A stretch of 64,000 nt of DNA from Ramicandelaber brevisporus (GCA_025201865.1 MU602684.1:37713-101712), one strand, 5' to 3'. Positions 47,867-59,024 are shown, counted from the stretch's first letter. Numbers and translations: made by a program. The notes: generated by a model from the sequence alone, not told the origin.

Positions 47867-48830
47867 TAGTGTAAACAACAGTTTAACAGTATAGATACAG
47901 CAAGAGTTAGTGGAAAGAGAGTTAAAAAAGGGTTACAAGCGTAGATAGTAAAAAAAAGGGGGAACTGTGGATGAGGCTAAGAGGAGAGACAAATCTTGGG
48001 GGGGGTTGTGAGCTGTTGACAAGATGCTTGTTGAGATGAGGTGAGAGGGGGGAAGTTGGATTACTGATGAATAGTGGAGAACCAAAAAAACAAAAACAAA
48101 TTGACAAATTGACAAACCAACAAACGAATGTCTTGATCGACTTTATAGTGCTTGCGCCATCATTACCCAGTTTAGTTCTTTTTTTTGTAACTGAAAAGGA
48201 GAGCCGCGTGGAAATCAATAATGTATCCTCGCAGTCAATTTTCCATGCGGGTTTATCAGTAACGAGTACACCAACATCATCCTGATCACAGAGCGAGTAT
48301 CATAATCAATCGTATGTGGCTCGTCTGCTCTTTGAAGCTACAAAAGAAGTGAAAATCCACGCGACATTCAGCGTGGTTTGTCGCGTATGTCATGGCTGTC
48401 GCTCTTCGTTTTTTTTTTTGTGTGTGAGTAAGACAGTAGATTGCGACTACAGAAATGACAATCCGGTGCAATTCCTTTATCGCATGTATAGACGCTGTAC
48501 CAGGTTACACAATGTAAAGCATGTGGAAGCGACTCTAAAGATATCCTGTTTGAGAAAAAAAAACATCCAGCTCTAGCACACGGTTTACACAGGGATGACA
48601 GTGCTCTTGTGCTAGCGCCGAATCTTCCGAATCATAAAGAAATGCCACCACGCATCTTATTGTTGCACACAGCATTACACAAGAGTGTACATGAACAAGT
48701 GTATTCAAAGGTAAAAGATGGGTAAAAAAAAGCAACAATAGTAATAAGAATAAGAGTGAGAATAAGAAAGATTGGTTGGGTGGTGGAGGGAGGGAATAGG
48801 AAGTAAAGGTGCAAAAGGTAAGTGCTTGGG
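47867..48830. other. intergenic region, protease promoter and CDC25 3' side
   Basis: About 960 bp without a supported gene. G-rich and A-rich short tracts near 47940-48100, then mixed sequence. Short frames here have no protein-like features. Confidence 0.6.
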
Positions 48831-51716
48831 TCAAATGTCGTCAGGGCGAGTGTATCCAGTCATGGAGGAAGCAGCGCGACGCGATAATCGCTCAGGACGA
48901 TTAACGTTAATTGATGAGGTTGGTGATGTCAAAATACTTCGACCACGCGACAGCATTCCTGTAGCCGTCGCACCATTTGCACCGGCAGCTGCGACAGCGT
49001 TTGCGGTTGTGCTAGGGCTGCCGTTCATTGCCACGCGATGAGTCGGAATTATCGGACGTCCATTTGCATCAGCTCGCCGTCTATTGTTGCCGCCAGCATC
49101 TTCCACATTGTTTCGATTCGCAGTGGCATCTGAAACAGACATGGACGGTGCAATGAAGGATGTCTCGGGCATTGAGCCGCGCCGTGGCATGCCGATGGCA
49201 CCGATGTGGCTGGCAGACCGAACCAACTCGCCCATGCCAGACACTGAAGACGAAGCTGGTGCACGTGGCCGCTTGAACTCATTCATTCGAGGATCGTTGG
49301 GTTCCATTGCTCGATACTCGCCATCACACAGGCCGCGGTACGACTTGTAAAAGTTGACAAAGCCACCGTCGAGAACGTACACTTCAGTGTACCTCAAGTA
49401 CGGATATCGATCAGCATGGAGTTGGCGGTCAAGTGCTCGGATCTGCTGCGCACGAGTTGGACCGCGAATCATCGAGTACTCACAGTGAACCACTAACACC
49501 ACAGGCTGTGCTTCTTCACCATCAGCATCGCCGCTACCACCTACTCCACCGCCACTGTCGCCGTCCATGACTGCGAGCGGATCATTAAAGAAGAGCGTCT
49601 CGATGTCATCATGAGAACCGACGTGAACTGCACCAGCAATGTGGCCAGCCTTAAACTCGTAGTCAAACCGGCAATCAGCAATCACATAGCGATGATTGTA
49701 TACGCCATTAATCAGCGCAGCCAATGTCGCACCAGTGATGCGCTTGAGATTGTCACGGCCGACAGTGTGTACGGGTAATGCTTGGCATTCACGCAGCGCC
49801 GCTGTATTGGGAGACTCAGTGATCATGTACCCAGATGATACAGACGCAGAAGAAGAGCTAGACGGAACAGCGGCAGTGTGAGAGCGACGAATCTTCTGAG
49901 GCCGACATGGGCTAATATCCATAATATTAGACGCTGGCCGAGACAGATGTGAATGCTGGTTATGAGCTGCGGCGCCAGGCAAACGACGCTGGCGTGGCCG
50001 CTGTCCACTAGACTCAGCCACTTGTAGGCGACGGTTGATGGGCACTGAAACACGAGACAGAGCAGCTGCAGCAACACCAGCACCTGGCGCAGGCTCAGGT
50101 GCAGAGATGGACGGTGCAATTTGCGAGGATGGGGCAGTCATGCCAAATGCCATTGAAGATGCGCTAGAGTTGCCAGTAAACTGCAGTGGCATGTCAACAC
50201 CAGTCATTGGAAGGCCATCAACACCAGCAATACCGCCATCATTGGCAGACGAGCGCTGAGACGGCATTGGAGATATTTGCATTGCTGACGAATCTCGATT
50301 CCCTACCGGAGACTCAAATGCAATCTTTGGCGCGGTTGGCGAAATGAAACTCATGTGATCTGACCTAGAGTTGGACGGAGTTGATACTGAACTGGCGGTT
50401 GATCTAGCAGCCAAAGAGTCGCTGCCATTGCCACCGTTGGAGATACTGCGACAGCGAGCAAGCTGCTGATGGAAAGGAAGCTGCATTGCGTTGCTGCCGC
50501 CACGGCCGGAGGCATTATTGTCAGCTGGCGACATGAGCATCTCAACAGCTGTGCTTGTAGCGTGAGGAGATACGCTGGCCCACGCAGCACTGACGGATTG
50601 CAACCCGCTGGCTGCATCCGATACCATCGATGGATCGACGCGGCTTGGACGACGGAACAAACCTGGTGTGGCAAGTGGCGAACCCAATGGGAAGTGCGAG
50701 GATGCCGGCTGCTGCAACTGCTGCTGTTGCTGTTGCTGTTGCTGCTGAGGCGGAGTATGTTGCAAACCAGCTGACTTGGATGTATCTGGGGACATGAGCA
50801 TATCTTCAGGTGAACTGTTATCTGGTGTGATCATGGATTGGTACTTTTGCTGTTGATAGTTTGCGTGGACACCTTGGCGCTGCGTCTGGCCAAATGAACT
50901 CACAGCCGCCATCGCAGATGCTGACCTGCTGCCAAACATTGATCCACCGCCACTGCCACCACCAGTGCTGCCATTGCTGCTTGTGGTTGAGGATGTCATG
51001 CGATATGGCACAGCAAATGCCGACATGGAGTCTAAGGCTGCAGCTCGCTCCATGCGACGCGCTTGACCCAGTGCGGAGCCTTCAAACGAGGCACTGAGAC
51101 TGTTCGAGTCAAACGAGCTATCAAAGTCCAAGTCATCCTTCTTGCGCTTCAGCGGATATACTGATGACATCCCACCGGATCCAAACAGCCCGCCGTTTCC
51201 CCCGCCGCTGCTACTGCCACCACCATTACTCGACCCATTTCCAGTAGCTGCTGCCGCGGCTGCTGCTGCTGCGAGGGTAAGCGATGCACTTGGACTGTCA
51301 GCCAACGACGGCGCGCTGCTGTTACTACCAGAATCACCACCGTTTGTGTACGTGGTGAACGAGGACGACATTGAGAGGGCTTCGGGTGCAAACGAAGCTG
51401 AGACACTGCGCAGCGGCGATGCAGCCTCGATGGTCAAGCTAGAGTCCAAACTGTATGACAGCCGGGACAGCGGAGATGCACGCTCAGATGAAGATAGCAG
51501 ATCTGGCCCAATGTCAGTGGACAGCACTCGACGGATTGCTGGTGACTCGGCTGCGAGAGATACTGGCGCGGTCGTGTATGAAATGAACCCGCTGTTCGTG
51601 TTGCTGCTGCCGTTGCCGCTGCCGCTGCTGTTGTTGCTGTTATTATTATTGGTACTGGTGTAGTAACAGTTGCTGTTCAAGAGTGCCTGATTGATAGTGC
51701 CAGTGCCGCCAGTCAT
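48831..51716 (-). CDS. CDC25: M-phase inducer phosphatase Cdc25
   Basis: The product is 961 aa from the ATG at 51716. The rhodanese-fold phosphatase domain lies in about residues 640-815: the ITGATLAALINGVY segment, YVIADCRFDYEFKAGHIAGA, and the active-site loop HCEYSMIRGP (C-x5-R, Cys near residue 745), then the EVYVLDGGFVNFY segment. This is the dual-specificity phosphatase that activates Cdk1 by removing inhibitory phosphates. The N-terminal ~600 residues are disordered and rich in Ser-Pro sites, fitting multisite control by phosphorylation, and include polyQ and polyA tracts. The C-terminal tail of ~140 residues is also disordered. The frame extends 36 codons upstream, without typical protein sequence. 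Confidence 0.92.
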   Translation of the reverse strand: MTGGTGTINQALLNSNCYYTSTNNNNSNNSSGSGNGSSNTNSGFISYTTAPVSLAAESPAIRRVLSTDIGPDLLSSSERASPLSRLSYSLDSSLTIEAASPLRSVSASFAPEALSMSSSFTTYTNGGDSGSNSSAPSLADSPSASLTLAAAAAAAAATGNGSSNGGGSSSGGGNGGLFGSGGMSSVYPLKRKKDDLDFDSSFDSNSLSASFEGSALGQARRMERAAALDSMSAFAVPYRMTSSTTSSNGSTGGGSGGGSMFGSRSASAMAAVSSFGQTQRQGVHANYQQQKYQSMITPDNSSPEDMLMSPDTSKSAGLQHTPPQQQQQQQQQQLQQPASSHFPLGSPLATPGLFRRPSRVDPSMVSDAASGLQSVSAAWASVSPHATSTAVEMLMSPADNNASGRGGSNAMQLPFHQQLARCRSISNGGNGSDSLAARSTASSVSTPSNSRSDHMSFISPTAPKIAFESPVGNRDSSAMQISPMPSQRSSANDGGIAGVDGLPMTGVDMPLQFTGNSSASSMAFGMTAPSSQIAPSISAPEPAPGAGVAAAALSRVSVPINRRLQVAESSGQRPRQRRLPGAAAHNQHSHLSRPASNIMDISPCRPQKIRRSHTAAVPSSSSSASVSSGYMITESPNTAALRECQALPVHTVGRDNLKRITGATLAALINGVYNHRYVIADCRFDYEFKAGHIAGAVHVGSHDDIETLFFNDPLAVMDGDSGGGVGGSGDADGEEAQPVVLVVHCEYSMIRGPTRAQQIRALDRQLHADRYPYLRYTEVYVLDGGFVNFYKSYRGLCDGEYRAMEPNDPRMNEFKRPRAPASSSVSGMGELVRSASHIGAIGMPRRGSMPETSFIAPSMSVSDATANRNNVEDAGGNNRRRADANGRPIIPTHRVAMNGSPSTTANAVAAAGANGATATGMLSRGRSILTSPTSSINVNRPERLSRRAASSMTGYTRPDDI

Positions 51717-53345
51717 AACTTTCAGAATAAGGTTGATAGAGCAGCGCTTGGGATATGAACTGTGAGTAGCGTGAGAGTAGTGACAAGTGATGCGCGAGAA
51801 ATGTATCAAGGCAAGAAAAGACACACGCGCGTGTATATTGACTGGGGAGGGCTTTATATTTTTTTTTGGCTACAGTTAGACTGATATGGCAGATCCTTAC
51901 GCTGATAGAGTGAAATGAAAAAGGGAGTTTTGCAAGGAGTGTACTCGAGATTGGACTCCAATAGGCAGGAGGCTATCAACTCTCAAACAGGCTGCTACTC
52001 GCTTTGTTGCGCAGCGCCAAACTAAAGGGAGAGGGAGGCAGAGAGAATAGAAAAATGGGAATAGAGGAAGATGGCCGTTTTGATCGCCAGGGCAGATGAC
52101 GGCAGATGTGATTTGATACTAAGGAGGTAACCAATAGTAAAAAGAAAACAAAAGGTATAGTGTGAGTGATTGAGTGTGATTGAGTGCGATTGAGTGACTA
52201 AGTGCGTATACAATTATACCGACAGTGGATGATGTGATAAGTACTGAAATCAATGGGATGGATGGATGGATAGATATACTGATGAATAAGTGATAAAAAA
52301 AAAACAAAACAAATAGAGATCAATAATGATGAATGAATACGACCGAGATAGAACCGGTCCTGTCAAATGATTGCTTCCTGTATAGTCTCTATCGTATAAG
52401 CCTGGACAAACTTGAATCAAATGTGTGAATGAGGAGGAAGAGTCGAGCTGGATTGATAGAAGCGGATCACAAGAAGGAGGAATGAGCTGCAGACAGCCAC
52501 GTCAACTCACCAGACAAGGTTGATTTTTTTTTTCCTTACTTTACCAGGGCACGTCAGATGGATTGGTTGTGCAAACACGCAAACAAACAGGGAGACAGAG
52601 ACAAAGAGACAGAGAGACAGAAAGAGAGAGCCGGAAACTTCGGAAGCGCAGTAGATGAGCAGCGAGGAGGGGAAAAGGCAGAAGTTCGATGGAGGACAGT
52701 GCAAATGTGAGGAGGAAGGAATGAGGTGCGTGTAACGCCTGAGGTGGCAATGGATATGATGACGGATGATAAACAAACAAATATTGCGCTGCTCTATTAT
52801 AGAGTGCTTGTGTGATGTTCAACTACTCAGTTTGTCCCCTTTTTCTGTAATAGCTGATGAAGGAACGCTTCAAAGGAGGCAGCTACGGACCGTGATGAAC
52901 AAGTCAAAAAAGTGGTCAACGTCAAAAAGGCAAACAGATGAAGTGGATAGAGTAAAAAAGAAAGGAAGAAAGGAAGGGAAGAAGGGAAAAGTGACGAAAG
53001 CTGGCTGCAGGCTGTGGTGTTCCTTTTTGACGTTGATTTATCCGAGTTGACAAATATTTGTTTCGTGTTGACTATTCGTAGGTTTGTTTGTTTACCGGTA
53101 GCATTGACCTCGCCCCCCCCATCGGCACATTCCATTCCATTCTACTCTACTCTACTCAACCCAACCCAACCCACTCTTGTCCACACACACGCGCGTGCAC
53201 ACACACACACACAAGTATGAGTGAACCTTCTGGAGGCGTGGCCAAAACGGTCTATCACTTCACTTCACTTCACTTCCCCCTCCTCCAATGAAACCTCATG
53301 ATCTATATTTAAAAAAAAACAGAAGAGTGATATATGCTGGTCAAT
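51717..53345. other. intergenic region, CDC25 promoter and CIA1 3' side
   Basis: About 1.6 kb without a supported gene. GATTGAGT repeats (52160-52195), GGATG repeats (52255-52270), GAGACAGA repeats (52591-52630), CCCAACCCAACCCA (53158-53171), a CA run (53183-53213) and CACTT repeats (53256-53275). The length leaves room for a long CDC25 leader. Confidence 0.6.
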
Positions 53346-54554
53346 TTAGGCTGGAATGTACTTCCAGACACGGACAATACCATCGTCTCCAGCCGTTGCA
53401 AGAATGTTGGCGTATTCAGGCTGAGGATTCCACTGAATGGAATTGATATCATGCACGCCGTGAGGTCTCTCAAAGCGCGCCACAACGTTCCATGTCTCCT
53501 GAGGCAGTACATTGCCGCTTGATTTACCATCCAAGCCAGACGAGGCTGGCGCTAGAACACAAATTGTGTTATCACCCGCAGCCGTAGCAACCAGGTTGGT
53601 TTGCTTCGACCATGATACACTGTAGATGCATCTGGAGTGCACTCCGCGGATGACGCCCGTGCATTTCCAAACTGGATCCTTGCGATATCCGCCAAGCGAA
53701 GTGTGCACAGCAACTGGATCCGGTCTCCAAAACATGACAGTTTGATCATCGCTAACGCTGACCAGCGCAGAGCCGTCATGGTTAAAGTCGACAGCCCACA
53801 CGGTTGATTCGTGGCCTTGCATAACAGCGGCGCAATACCAATCATCCTCGTCATCCTTCCACATTCTGATGGTGTCATCATAGCTGGCCGAGGCAAGGCA
53901 TGCATCCGAGGTTGGATGCCATACAACCATCTTAACATCCTGAGTGTGCTCTTGAAGGACACTTAGCACTTCAAAGTCGCCATCGATGGCTTCCCAGATC
54001 CACACACTCTTATCGCGCGAGCATGTGGCCAGCAATGAGCCGGTTGATGACCATGCCACGCTCTTTGTTTCGTTCTCGTGGCCCTCTAATTTTGCGGTGC
54101 ATTCATAGCCAAGATCCGAGCCAGTGGCGCCAGATGCCAAATCGACATCATCCACCTCCATTCTGTCACCGCCGCGGCCGCCTCCACCAACAGCCTCCCA
54201 GATACCAGTGGTTGCATCAAAACTGCCTGTTGCAATCATTCCGGCCTGCTTGGAGAATGCAACACTACGAATAGTGCGCTTATGGCCATCGCTTAGTATC
54301 TCGGCGCAGTACCATGGTGCAGTGGGCTTTGCCGGTTGCTGCTGCTGAAGCACAGTTTCATTGTTGGATGGCTGTCCGACAGACGGCGCGGTGGCTGGAT
54401 TCGCGCCTCTGCCAATCGCCCACAGTCGAACAGTCTGATCACCGCTGCAGCTCGCAAGTAGCCGTCCAGAATTGTGCCAGTTGACTTGCCAAACGCGATC
54501 AAGGTGACCAGGCAGCTCGGCCACGAGTTCAAGACGTCCTGTTGGTGTGCTCAT
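53346..54554 (-). CDS. CIA1: cytosolic Fe-S assembly WD40 protein Cia1/CIAO1
   Basis: The product is 402 aa from the ATG at 54554. The frame is open upstream, but that part is Leu/Cys/Phe-rich and not part of the propeller. Seven WD repeats are visible, starting LPGHLDRVWQVNWHNSGRLL and including SGDQTVRLWAIG, ATGSFDATTGIWE, LEGHENETKSVAWSSTGSLL, CSRDKSVWIWE, ASASYDDTIRMWKDD and ATAGDDGIVRVWK at the C-terminus. The order and wording fit Cia1/CIAO1, the targeting subunit that delivers Fe-S clusters to cytosolic and nuclear apoproteins. Small Gly/Asp- and Gln-rich inserts lie in loops (about 60-85 and 130-155). Confidence 0.93.
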   Translation of the reverse strand: MSTPTGRLELVAELPGHLDRVWQVNWHNSGRLLASCSGDQTVRLWAIGRGANPATAPSVGQPSNNETVLQQQQPAKPTAPWYCAEILSDGHKRTIRSVAFSKQAGMIATGSFDATTGIWEAVGGGGRGGDRMEVDDVDLASGATGSDLGYECTAKLEGHENETKSVAWSSTGSLLATCSRDKSVWIWEAIDGDFEVLSVLQEHTQDVKMVVWHPTSDACLASASYDDTIRMWKDDEDDWYCAAVMQGHESTVWAVDFNHDGSALVSVSDDQTVMFWRPDPVAVHTSLGGYRKDPVWKCTGVIRGVHSRCIYSVSWSKQTNLVATAAGDNTICVLAPASSGLDGKSSGNVLPQETWNVVARFERPHGVHDINSIQWNPQPEYANILATAGDDGIVRVWKYIPA

Positions 54555-54814
54555 CAAGCTTGATGCTAGAATTAATAAAAAAAAAATAAAAGAAAAGAAA
54601 AAGCAACAACAACAACAACAACAACAGTAGTAATGCACTGCTATCAGCTTGAAATCGATCCGCCAAAAGAAAACGTAATGAGCCAACTGACATGCAAAGC
54701 GACTTAACTTAACCAATAAAATACGTTCAAAAGTAATAAAAAAGAAGAAGATGATGATAAAAAGAAGATGAAGAAGATGAAGAAGAAGATGAAGATAATG
54801 GTGAAGAAGTTACT

Positions 54815-57241
54815 CTAATTGTCGGATGGACTAGCACGATCTGGTGCATTGCCCCCAGCTGCCGATGTTGGAACAAAGCGATGCTGCTGCTGCTGTTGTT
54901 GGCCACCACCGCCTCCGAGCATTGCAGCCACAGTTGGGCTAAATTCATTCGTCATTCCTGGATATCCGCCTGCCATCGCAGCATACATTGCCGGACTCGG
55001 ACCCATGCCTGGGTGGAACGGAGGAGACTGAGGAAGGCCGGGGTTCATCAGTGGCTGGGAAACGTCAGAGTATCCTGGGAATCCATGTGGCGGCGGATGC
55101 ATTGGTCGAGGCTGTCCATGCGCTGCCATCTGGTAAGCGTTCAACGGGTGCTGGGCAAGATGGGGGTGCATTCCATACTGCTGCTGCTGTTGTTGCTGCT
55201 GTTGCTGATGGTGGAGAGGATGGCCGCCCCAGTTACCACCCATTGGCGGCATAGTTTGCTGAGGAGGAAGCCCAAACTGAGATGGATACTGGAATCCATG
55301 AGGAGACCCCATGCCATGGAATGGAACGCCTTGCTGCTGCTGAGGCATGTGAGGCATGTGGCCGCCACCAGCAGCGGTGGCAACTCCAAGCATTGTGTTC
55401 TGCGGAGGCATGCCCGGATATCCACCAGCGCCAACGCCTGGAGCCAAATCAAAGCCTGGTCGTTGAGGACGATGCTGTGGGTTCATTCCAGCCTGCATTT
55501 GGAGTCGAGCCAGCTGAGATTGAAGCTGATTCATTGCATGAGGTTGCTGCTGCTGCTGCTGTTGCTGCTGTGGAGCTTGGACATGGTGTTGTTGTTGCTG
55601 CTGCTGAATCTGCTGCTGTTGCTGTTGCTGCTGTGCCTGAGAGGTAGCTGGAGGAGGGGGGGTTGGACTGTCCTTCTTAACCTTGGCAAGCTGACGGAAC
55701 CATGCTGGCACTGAGGGATCATCAATCTGCTGTGCCACAGATGTGGTTGATGCAGCACCGGGTGTGCTGGTCGGTGGCTGCTGTGGCTGAGATTGCGGCT
55801 GGATACCAGGTGGATGCTCAGGGCTTGCTGTGCTTGGAGAGACCACCGCTGGGACTGCTGCGGTCACCACAGGAGTGGATAGGCCAGAGCCTGGCTTGCC
55901 TCCAATGCCACCTGTAGATTGGGCAGAACCAGCGAGTCGTGCCATCAACGCACCAAGCGGCTGCTGCGGCTGTTGCTGTTGCTGTTGAATCTGTTGGTGC
56001 TGCTGATGTTGCTGGGGCAGAGGCTGTGCTGGCAGTCCTGGGGGAGGAGTCAGGCCTGGAGGGCCACCACCTGCTGCTGGAATCTTGTAACCTTTGGCAC
56101 GAAGCATGTCCTCTTCAGTTAATCCAGGAGGAGGCTGTAAACCTGGAGCAGGGCTAGTTGGCTTGTTGGTTGCTGCTGCTGCTGCTGCTGCTGCGCCAAA
56201 TAACTTGGTAAATCTTGATCCGTCTGTTGCTGTTTGCTGAGTGGATCGCTGCTGCTGTTGTTGCTGCTGCTGGCTGGTTGAAGTTAAAGCCGAGCCAAAT
56301 GTCTCATTATCCAACGCAGTCTCATCAGCGAAATAGTCATCCGAGCCACCATGACCTCCTCCTCTTCCACCAGTTGTCGTTATACCATGCTGTCTGTCAC
56401 GCTCTCTCATCTGACGCTTCCACGCCTCAATATTATGACTAGGAACACTATACAGTGATAGATCATCAGTCTGTCCAGCCACGTTGTCGCCCTTTGGAGC
56501 AGGAGTATAATCCATCCACTCTGGGACACTGTTGTCTTCTGTAATGGAGCTGTAATCATTTCCTCCATATGTGGACCTGCCTCCTCCGGCATTTTGATGA
56601 TGATGGCGGCTTGATGCTTGATGACTTGCTGCTGCGTTTCTCCATGACGGCGCAGATGATCCACTCTGTTGACTCGGTGTATCAGCAGTGGCCATTCCGG
56701 CTGGACCACCACTTCCTCCCAGCTTCGACTGAACTAATCTGCCAAGCAATGATTGCGTAGTATTACTCTCTCCGCCGCCACCGCCACCGCCTCCTCTTCC
56801 TGTAGCAGCAGCAGCAGCAGCAGCTCCTCCAATGTTTCTTCTTGATCCACGTCCTGCTGCACCACCTTGGATGTTTACGTTGCCTCCTCCGCCAATGCCG
56901 CCAATTGCACCCAGAACACCTCCACCAACGGGCGATGCACCAAACTTCCGCGTTGGGACAGCTCGATTGGCCAATGCTTGACTGCCTTCGGCTGTACCGC
57001 CGGCTGCAGCACCAGGTGCGGGACGAACATGTCTCTTTACAGAGTCACCAAAGCTAGCAGACAGATTGAGGTCGGGCACAAGGGGACTCTCTTTAAGCTT
57101 GTAAAACTCTTCCGAAGTATACGCGCGCTTTGGCGCCATCTGTCCAGAGCTGGGAATCATTGCCGCTGGCCCACTAATGAACTCGAGCACCGGCTGTTGA
57201 TCGCCGCCGCCTACAGCTGCAGTAATCACAAGTTCACTCAT
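54815..57241 (-). CDS. eIF4E-binding protein, 4E-T/Eap1-like
   Basis: The product is 808 aa, largely disordered. Near residue 40 is KRAYTSEEFYKLKESPLVP, close to the eIF4E-binding motif YxxxxL-phi plus the KESP segment of animal 4E-T (the Leu is replaced by Phe). Further 4E-T-like pieces are SLLGRLVQSKLG, a VPEWMDYTP segment, SRFTKLFG and EEDMLRAKGYKIP. The second half is Gln/Pro/Met/Gly-rich, with PPGL repeats and polyQ tracts, like P-body scaffolds. 4E-T and Eap1 repress translation and promote mRNA decay by holding eIF4E. eIF4E itself is encoded 6 kb away. It is divergent from the epimerase gene. Confidence 0.72.
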   Translation of the reverse strand: MSELVITAAVGGGDQQPVLEFISGPAAMIPSSGQMAPKRAYTSEEFYKLKESPLVPDLNLSASFGDSVKRHVRPAPGAAAGGTAEGSQALANRAVPTRKFGASPVGGGVLGAIGGIGGGGNVNIQGGAAGRGSRRNIGGAAAAAAATGRGGGGGGGGESNTTQSLLGRLVQSKLGGSGGPAGMATADTPSQQSGSSAPSWRNAAASHQASSRHHHQNAGGGRSTYGGNDYSSITEDNSVPEWMDYTPAPKGDNVAGQTDDLSLYSVPSHNIEAWKRQMRERDRQHGITTTGGRGGGHGGSDDYFADETALDNETFGSALTSTSQQQQQQQQRSTQQTATDGSRFTKLFGAAAAAAAATNKPTSPAPGLQPPPGLTEEDMLRAKGYKIPAAGGGPPGLTPPPGLPAQPLPQQHQQHQQIQQQQQQPQQPLGALMARLAGSAQSTGGIGGKPGSGLSTPVVTAAVPAVVSPSTASPEHPPGIQPQSQPQQPPTSTPGAASTTSVAQQIDDPSVPAWFRQLAKVKKDSPTPPPPATSQAQQQQQQQQIQQQQQQHHVQAPQQQQQQQQQPHAMNQLQSQLARLQMQAGMNPQHRPQRPGFDLAPGVGAGGYPGMPPQNTMLGVATAAGGGHMPHMPQQQQGVPFHGMGSPHGFQYPSQFGLPPQQTMPPMGGNWGGHPLHHQQQQQQQQQQYGMHPHLAQHPLNAYQMAAHGQPRPMHPPPHGFPGYSDVSQPLMNPGLPQSPPFHPGMGPSPAMYAAMAGGYPGMTNEFSPTVAAMLGGGGGQQQQQQHRFVPTSAAGGNAPDRASPSDN

Positions 57242-57650
57242 GGATGTACGACTTTTTAGTCTAGTCTAGTCTAGTCTGACTGCCTGTATGTTTACGCGAT
57301 GCTTCTGTCTCTGCTTCCGCTGCTATTGTTGTTATTGCTGCTATTGCTGTTGTGGTTGCTGTGGTTTCCGTTACTGCTATGCTTGCTCTGGAAACAGTCG
57401 ACGATCGATGTTGATGCCAACTACACTTGAAGAGAAAGAGAAAAAAAAAACTTGAGCGCGTTGTGGAAGAAGACGAAGAAGAGGAAGAGGAGAAACACGC
57501 TCCTCTGCAAAGGACGACTCGACTCAACACGAACTGTCGCAAATTTAGCTCGACCACTACTTTCCTCCTTCCCTCCTCCTACTGCTACTGCTACCACTGC
57601 TACTATCGAGAGAAAGACTCCAGCCGGCCATCTGCTATAGCTTCTCAACT
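57242..57650. other. divergent promoter region 4E-T-like / glucose-6-phosphate epimerase
   Basis: No gene seen. It contains TCTAG repeats (57258-57277), GTTATT/GCTATT repeats (57321-57350), GAA-rich and CTACTG repeats (57581-57600). Confidence 0.6.
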
Positions 57651-58571
57651 ATGCCCGTGTTTCCGCTGTGTGATGACGACTGCGAGCCAGTGGCAATTCG
57701 TATCGTGCACGCGTCCTCTGGCTCCTCCGCTCAAGTCAATCTCTTTGGCGCAACTGTAACCTCGTGGACCGTAGACGGCAAGAACCGTCTCTTCGTCAGC
57801 AGCAAAGCTGCATTCGACCACTCCAAGCCCATTCGCGGTGGTATTCCCGTCATTTTCCCGCAGTTCAACAAGGGCAAACTGATGCCTGGCAAGCATGGAT
57901 TCGCACGCACAGAGGTGTGGACTCACGATGCTGCCTATGACACTGATGACGCCGTGAGTGGAACTAGTGCGACGTTTGTGTTACGTGATAACGACCGCAC
58001 TCGCGCCAGCGGATGGGCACCGATTCCCGGCGGACAAGATGGATATCGGTTTGAGCTGAGACTGACTGTAGCCGTTAAGGCTAATGAGCTCAAGGTCACC
58101 ATGCACGTTGTCAATACTGATGATCGCGAGTTTGCCTTCACTTCATTGCTGCATCCATACATTGCTGCAGAGAACATTGATGATGTCAAGATCCACGGCC
58201 TTACTGGCTCCACATTCATTGACACCACGATTCCAGTTGCAGCTGGTGAGGAGTCTGCTCGTGCTCAAGAGACTGCCCCATACCTCTCTTTTGACCGCGA
58301 GGTGGACAGCGTGTACTACAACACTGCCAGCACATTGACCGTTGAGTGCTTGAGCCAGGATGCCTCTCGCTCAAAGCTGACCGTGACCAAGTCGGCTGGA
58401 TTCCCAGACACTGTCACCTGGAATCCGTGGGAGAAGTTGGCGCGCAATCTGGAGGATCTTGGTGATGACGAGTATCGTAAATTCTTCTGTCTTGAACCGG
58501 GCCATGTGCAAACTCCAGTGAAGCTTCAGCCAGGCAAAGAATGGGATGCAACAATGACTTTCTCCGTCTAA
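57651..58571 (+). CDS. glucose-6-phosphate 1-epimerase
   Basis: The product is 306 aa. It belongs to the aldose 1-epimerase-like family of yeast YMR099C, which interconverts alpha and beta glucose 6-phosphate. Seen: NLFGATVTSW near the start, KPIRGGIPVIFPQF, the GKHGFARTEVW segment with the catalytic His and conserved Arg, FTSLLHPYIAAENI, and DTVTWNPWEKLARN near residue 265 with the FFCLEPGHV end. Length and order are as in the family. The start is the first ATG of the frame, preceded by a CTACTG-rich leader. It is convergent with the small membrane protein gene at 58667. Confidence 0.93.
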   Translation: MPVFPLCDDDCEPVAIRIVHASSGSSAQVNLFGATVTSWTVDGKNRLFVSSKAAFDHSKPIRGGIPVIFPQFNKGKLMPGKHGFARTEVWTHDAAYDTDDAVSGTSATFVLRDNDRTRASGWAPIPGGQDGYRFELRLTVAVKANELKVTMHVVNTDDREFAFTSLLHPYIAAENIDDVKIHGLTGSTFIDTTIPVAAGEESARAQETAPYLSFDREVDSVYYNTASTLTVECLSQDASRSKLTVTKSAGFPDTVTWNPWEKLARNLEDLGDDEYRKFFCLEPGHVQTPVKLQPGKEWDATMTFSV

Positions 58572-58666
58572 ACATTTGCCTCGACAATAATAGGAATTAC
58601 CTGTTTCTTTTTTCTTTTAAAAAGAGGAAGGGAAAAAGAAAAGAAAAACATCTATAATGAGAGGGA

Positions 58667-58948
58667 TTAGAGCCAATCGGAAAGGACGTATACAGCAGTG
58701 ACGAGCAGCGGGATAGTCAAGAATACTGTATCCACAAAAGCACCTTTGTTGCGGGTTTGGAAAATAACCAGCAGAGCCAGCAAGTAAGTGGATGCAATGA
58801 GAGCGAAAATAATCATGAGCGACGAGAACCAGTGACGCTCCGCAACATACTGTTCATGCGCGAAACGGAGTGCGCCAGCAATGTACTCGTTCTGGTTTGC
58901 CATTGCGTATAGACGCCAGGCTTGTTCGCGAAGAGTCATGGTACTCAT
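58667..58948 (-). CDS. small membrane protein, tandem family member 1
   Basis: The product is 93 aa with two predicted membrane segments (about 41-62 and 72-92) after an amphipathic N-terminus. Its C-terminal half shows the pattern FQxxNKxxxxDxxFxxIPxx (NKGAFVDTVFLTIPLLVTAV), which matches member 3 (142 aa at 59766) closely and member 2 more weakly. There is no signal peptide and no known domain I recognise. The 5' leader carries TTG/TAG trinucleotide repeats (58988-59024), read as CAA/CTA in the mRNA. The three genes are on the same strand, about 275-340 bp apart, which suggests local duplication. Confidence 0.65.
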   Translation of the reverse strand: MSTMTLREQAWRLYAMANQNEYIAGALRFAHEQYVAERHWFSSLMIIFALIASTYLLALLVIFQTRNKGAFVDTVFLTIPLLVTAVYVLSDWL

Positions 58949-58987
58949 TTCGACTAACGCTTATGACGATGGTGCTGATGATACTGG

Positions 58988-59024
58988 TAGTAGTAGTAGT
59001 AGTAGTAGTAGTAGTTGTTGTTGT
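58988..59024. repeat. TAG/TTG trinucleotide repeat
   Basis: About nine TAG units followed by four TTG units, in the 5' flank of the 93-aa membrane protein gene (minus strand). Confidence 0.9.
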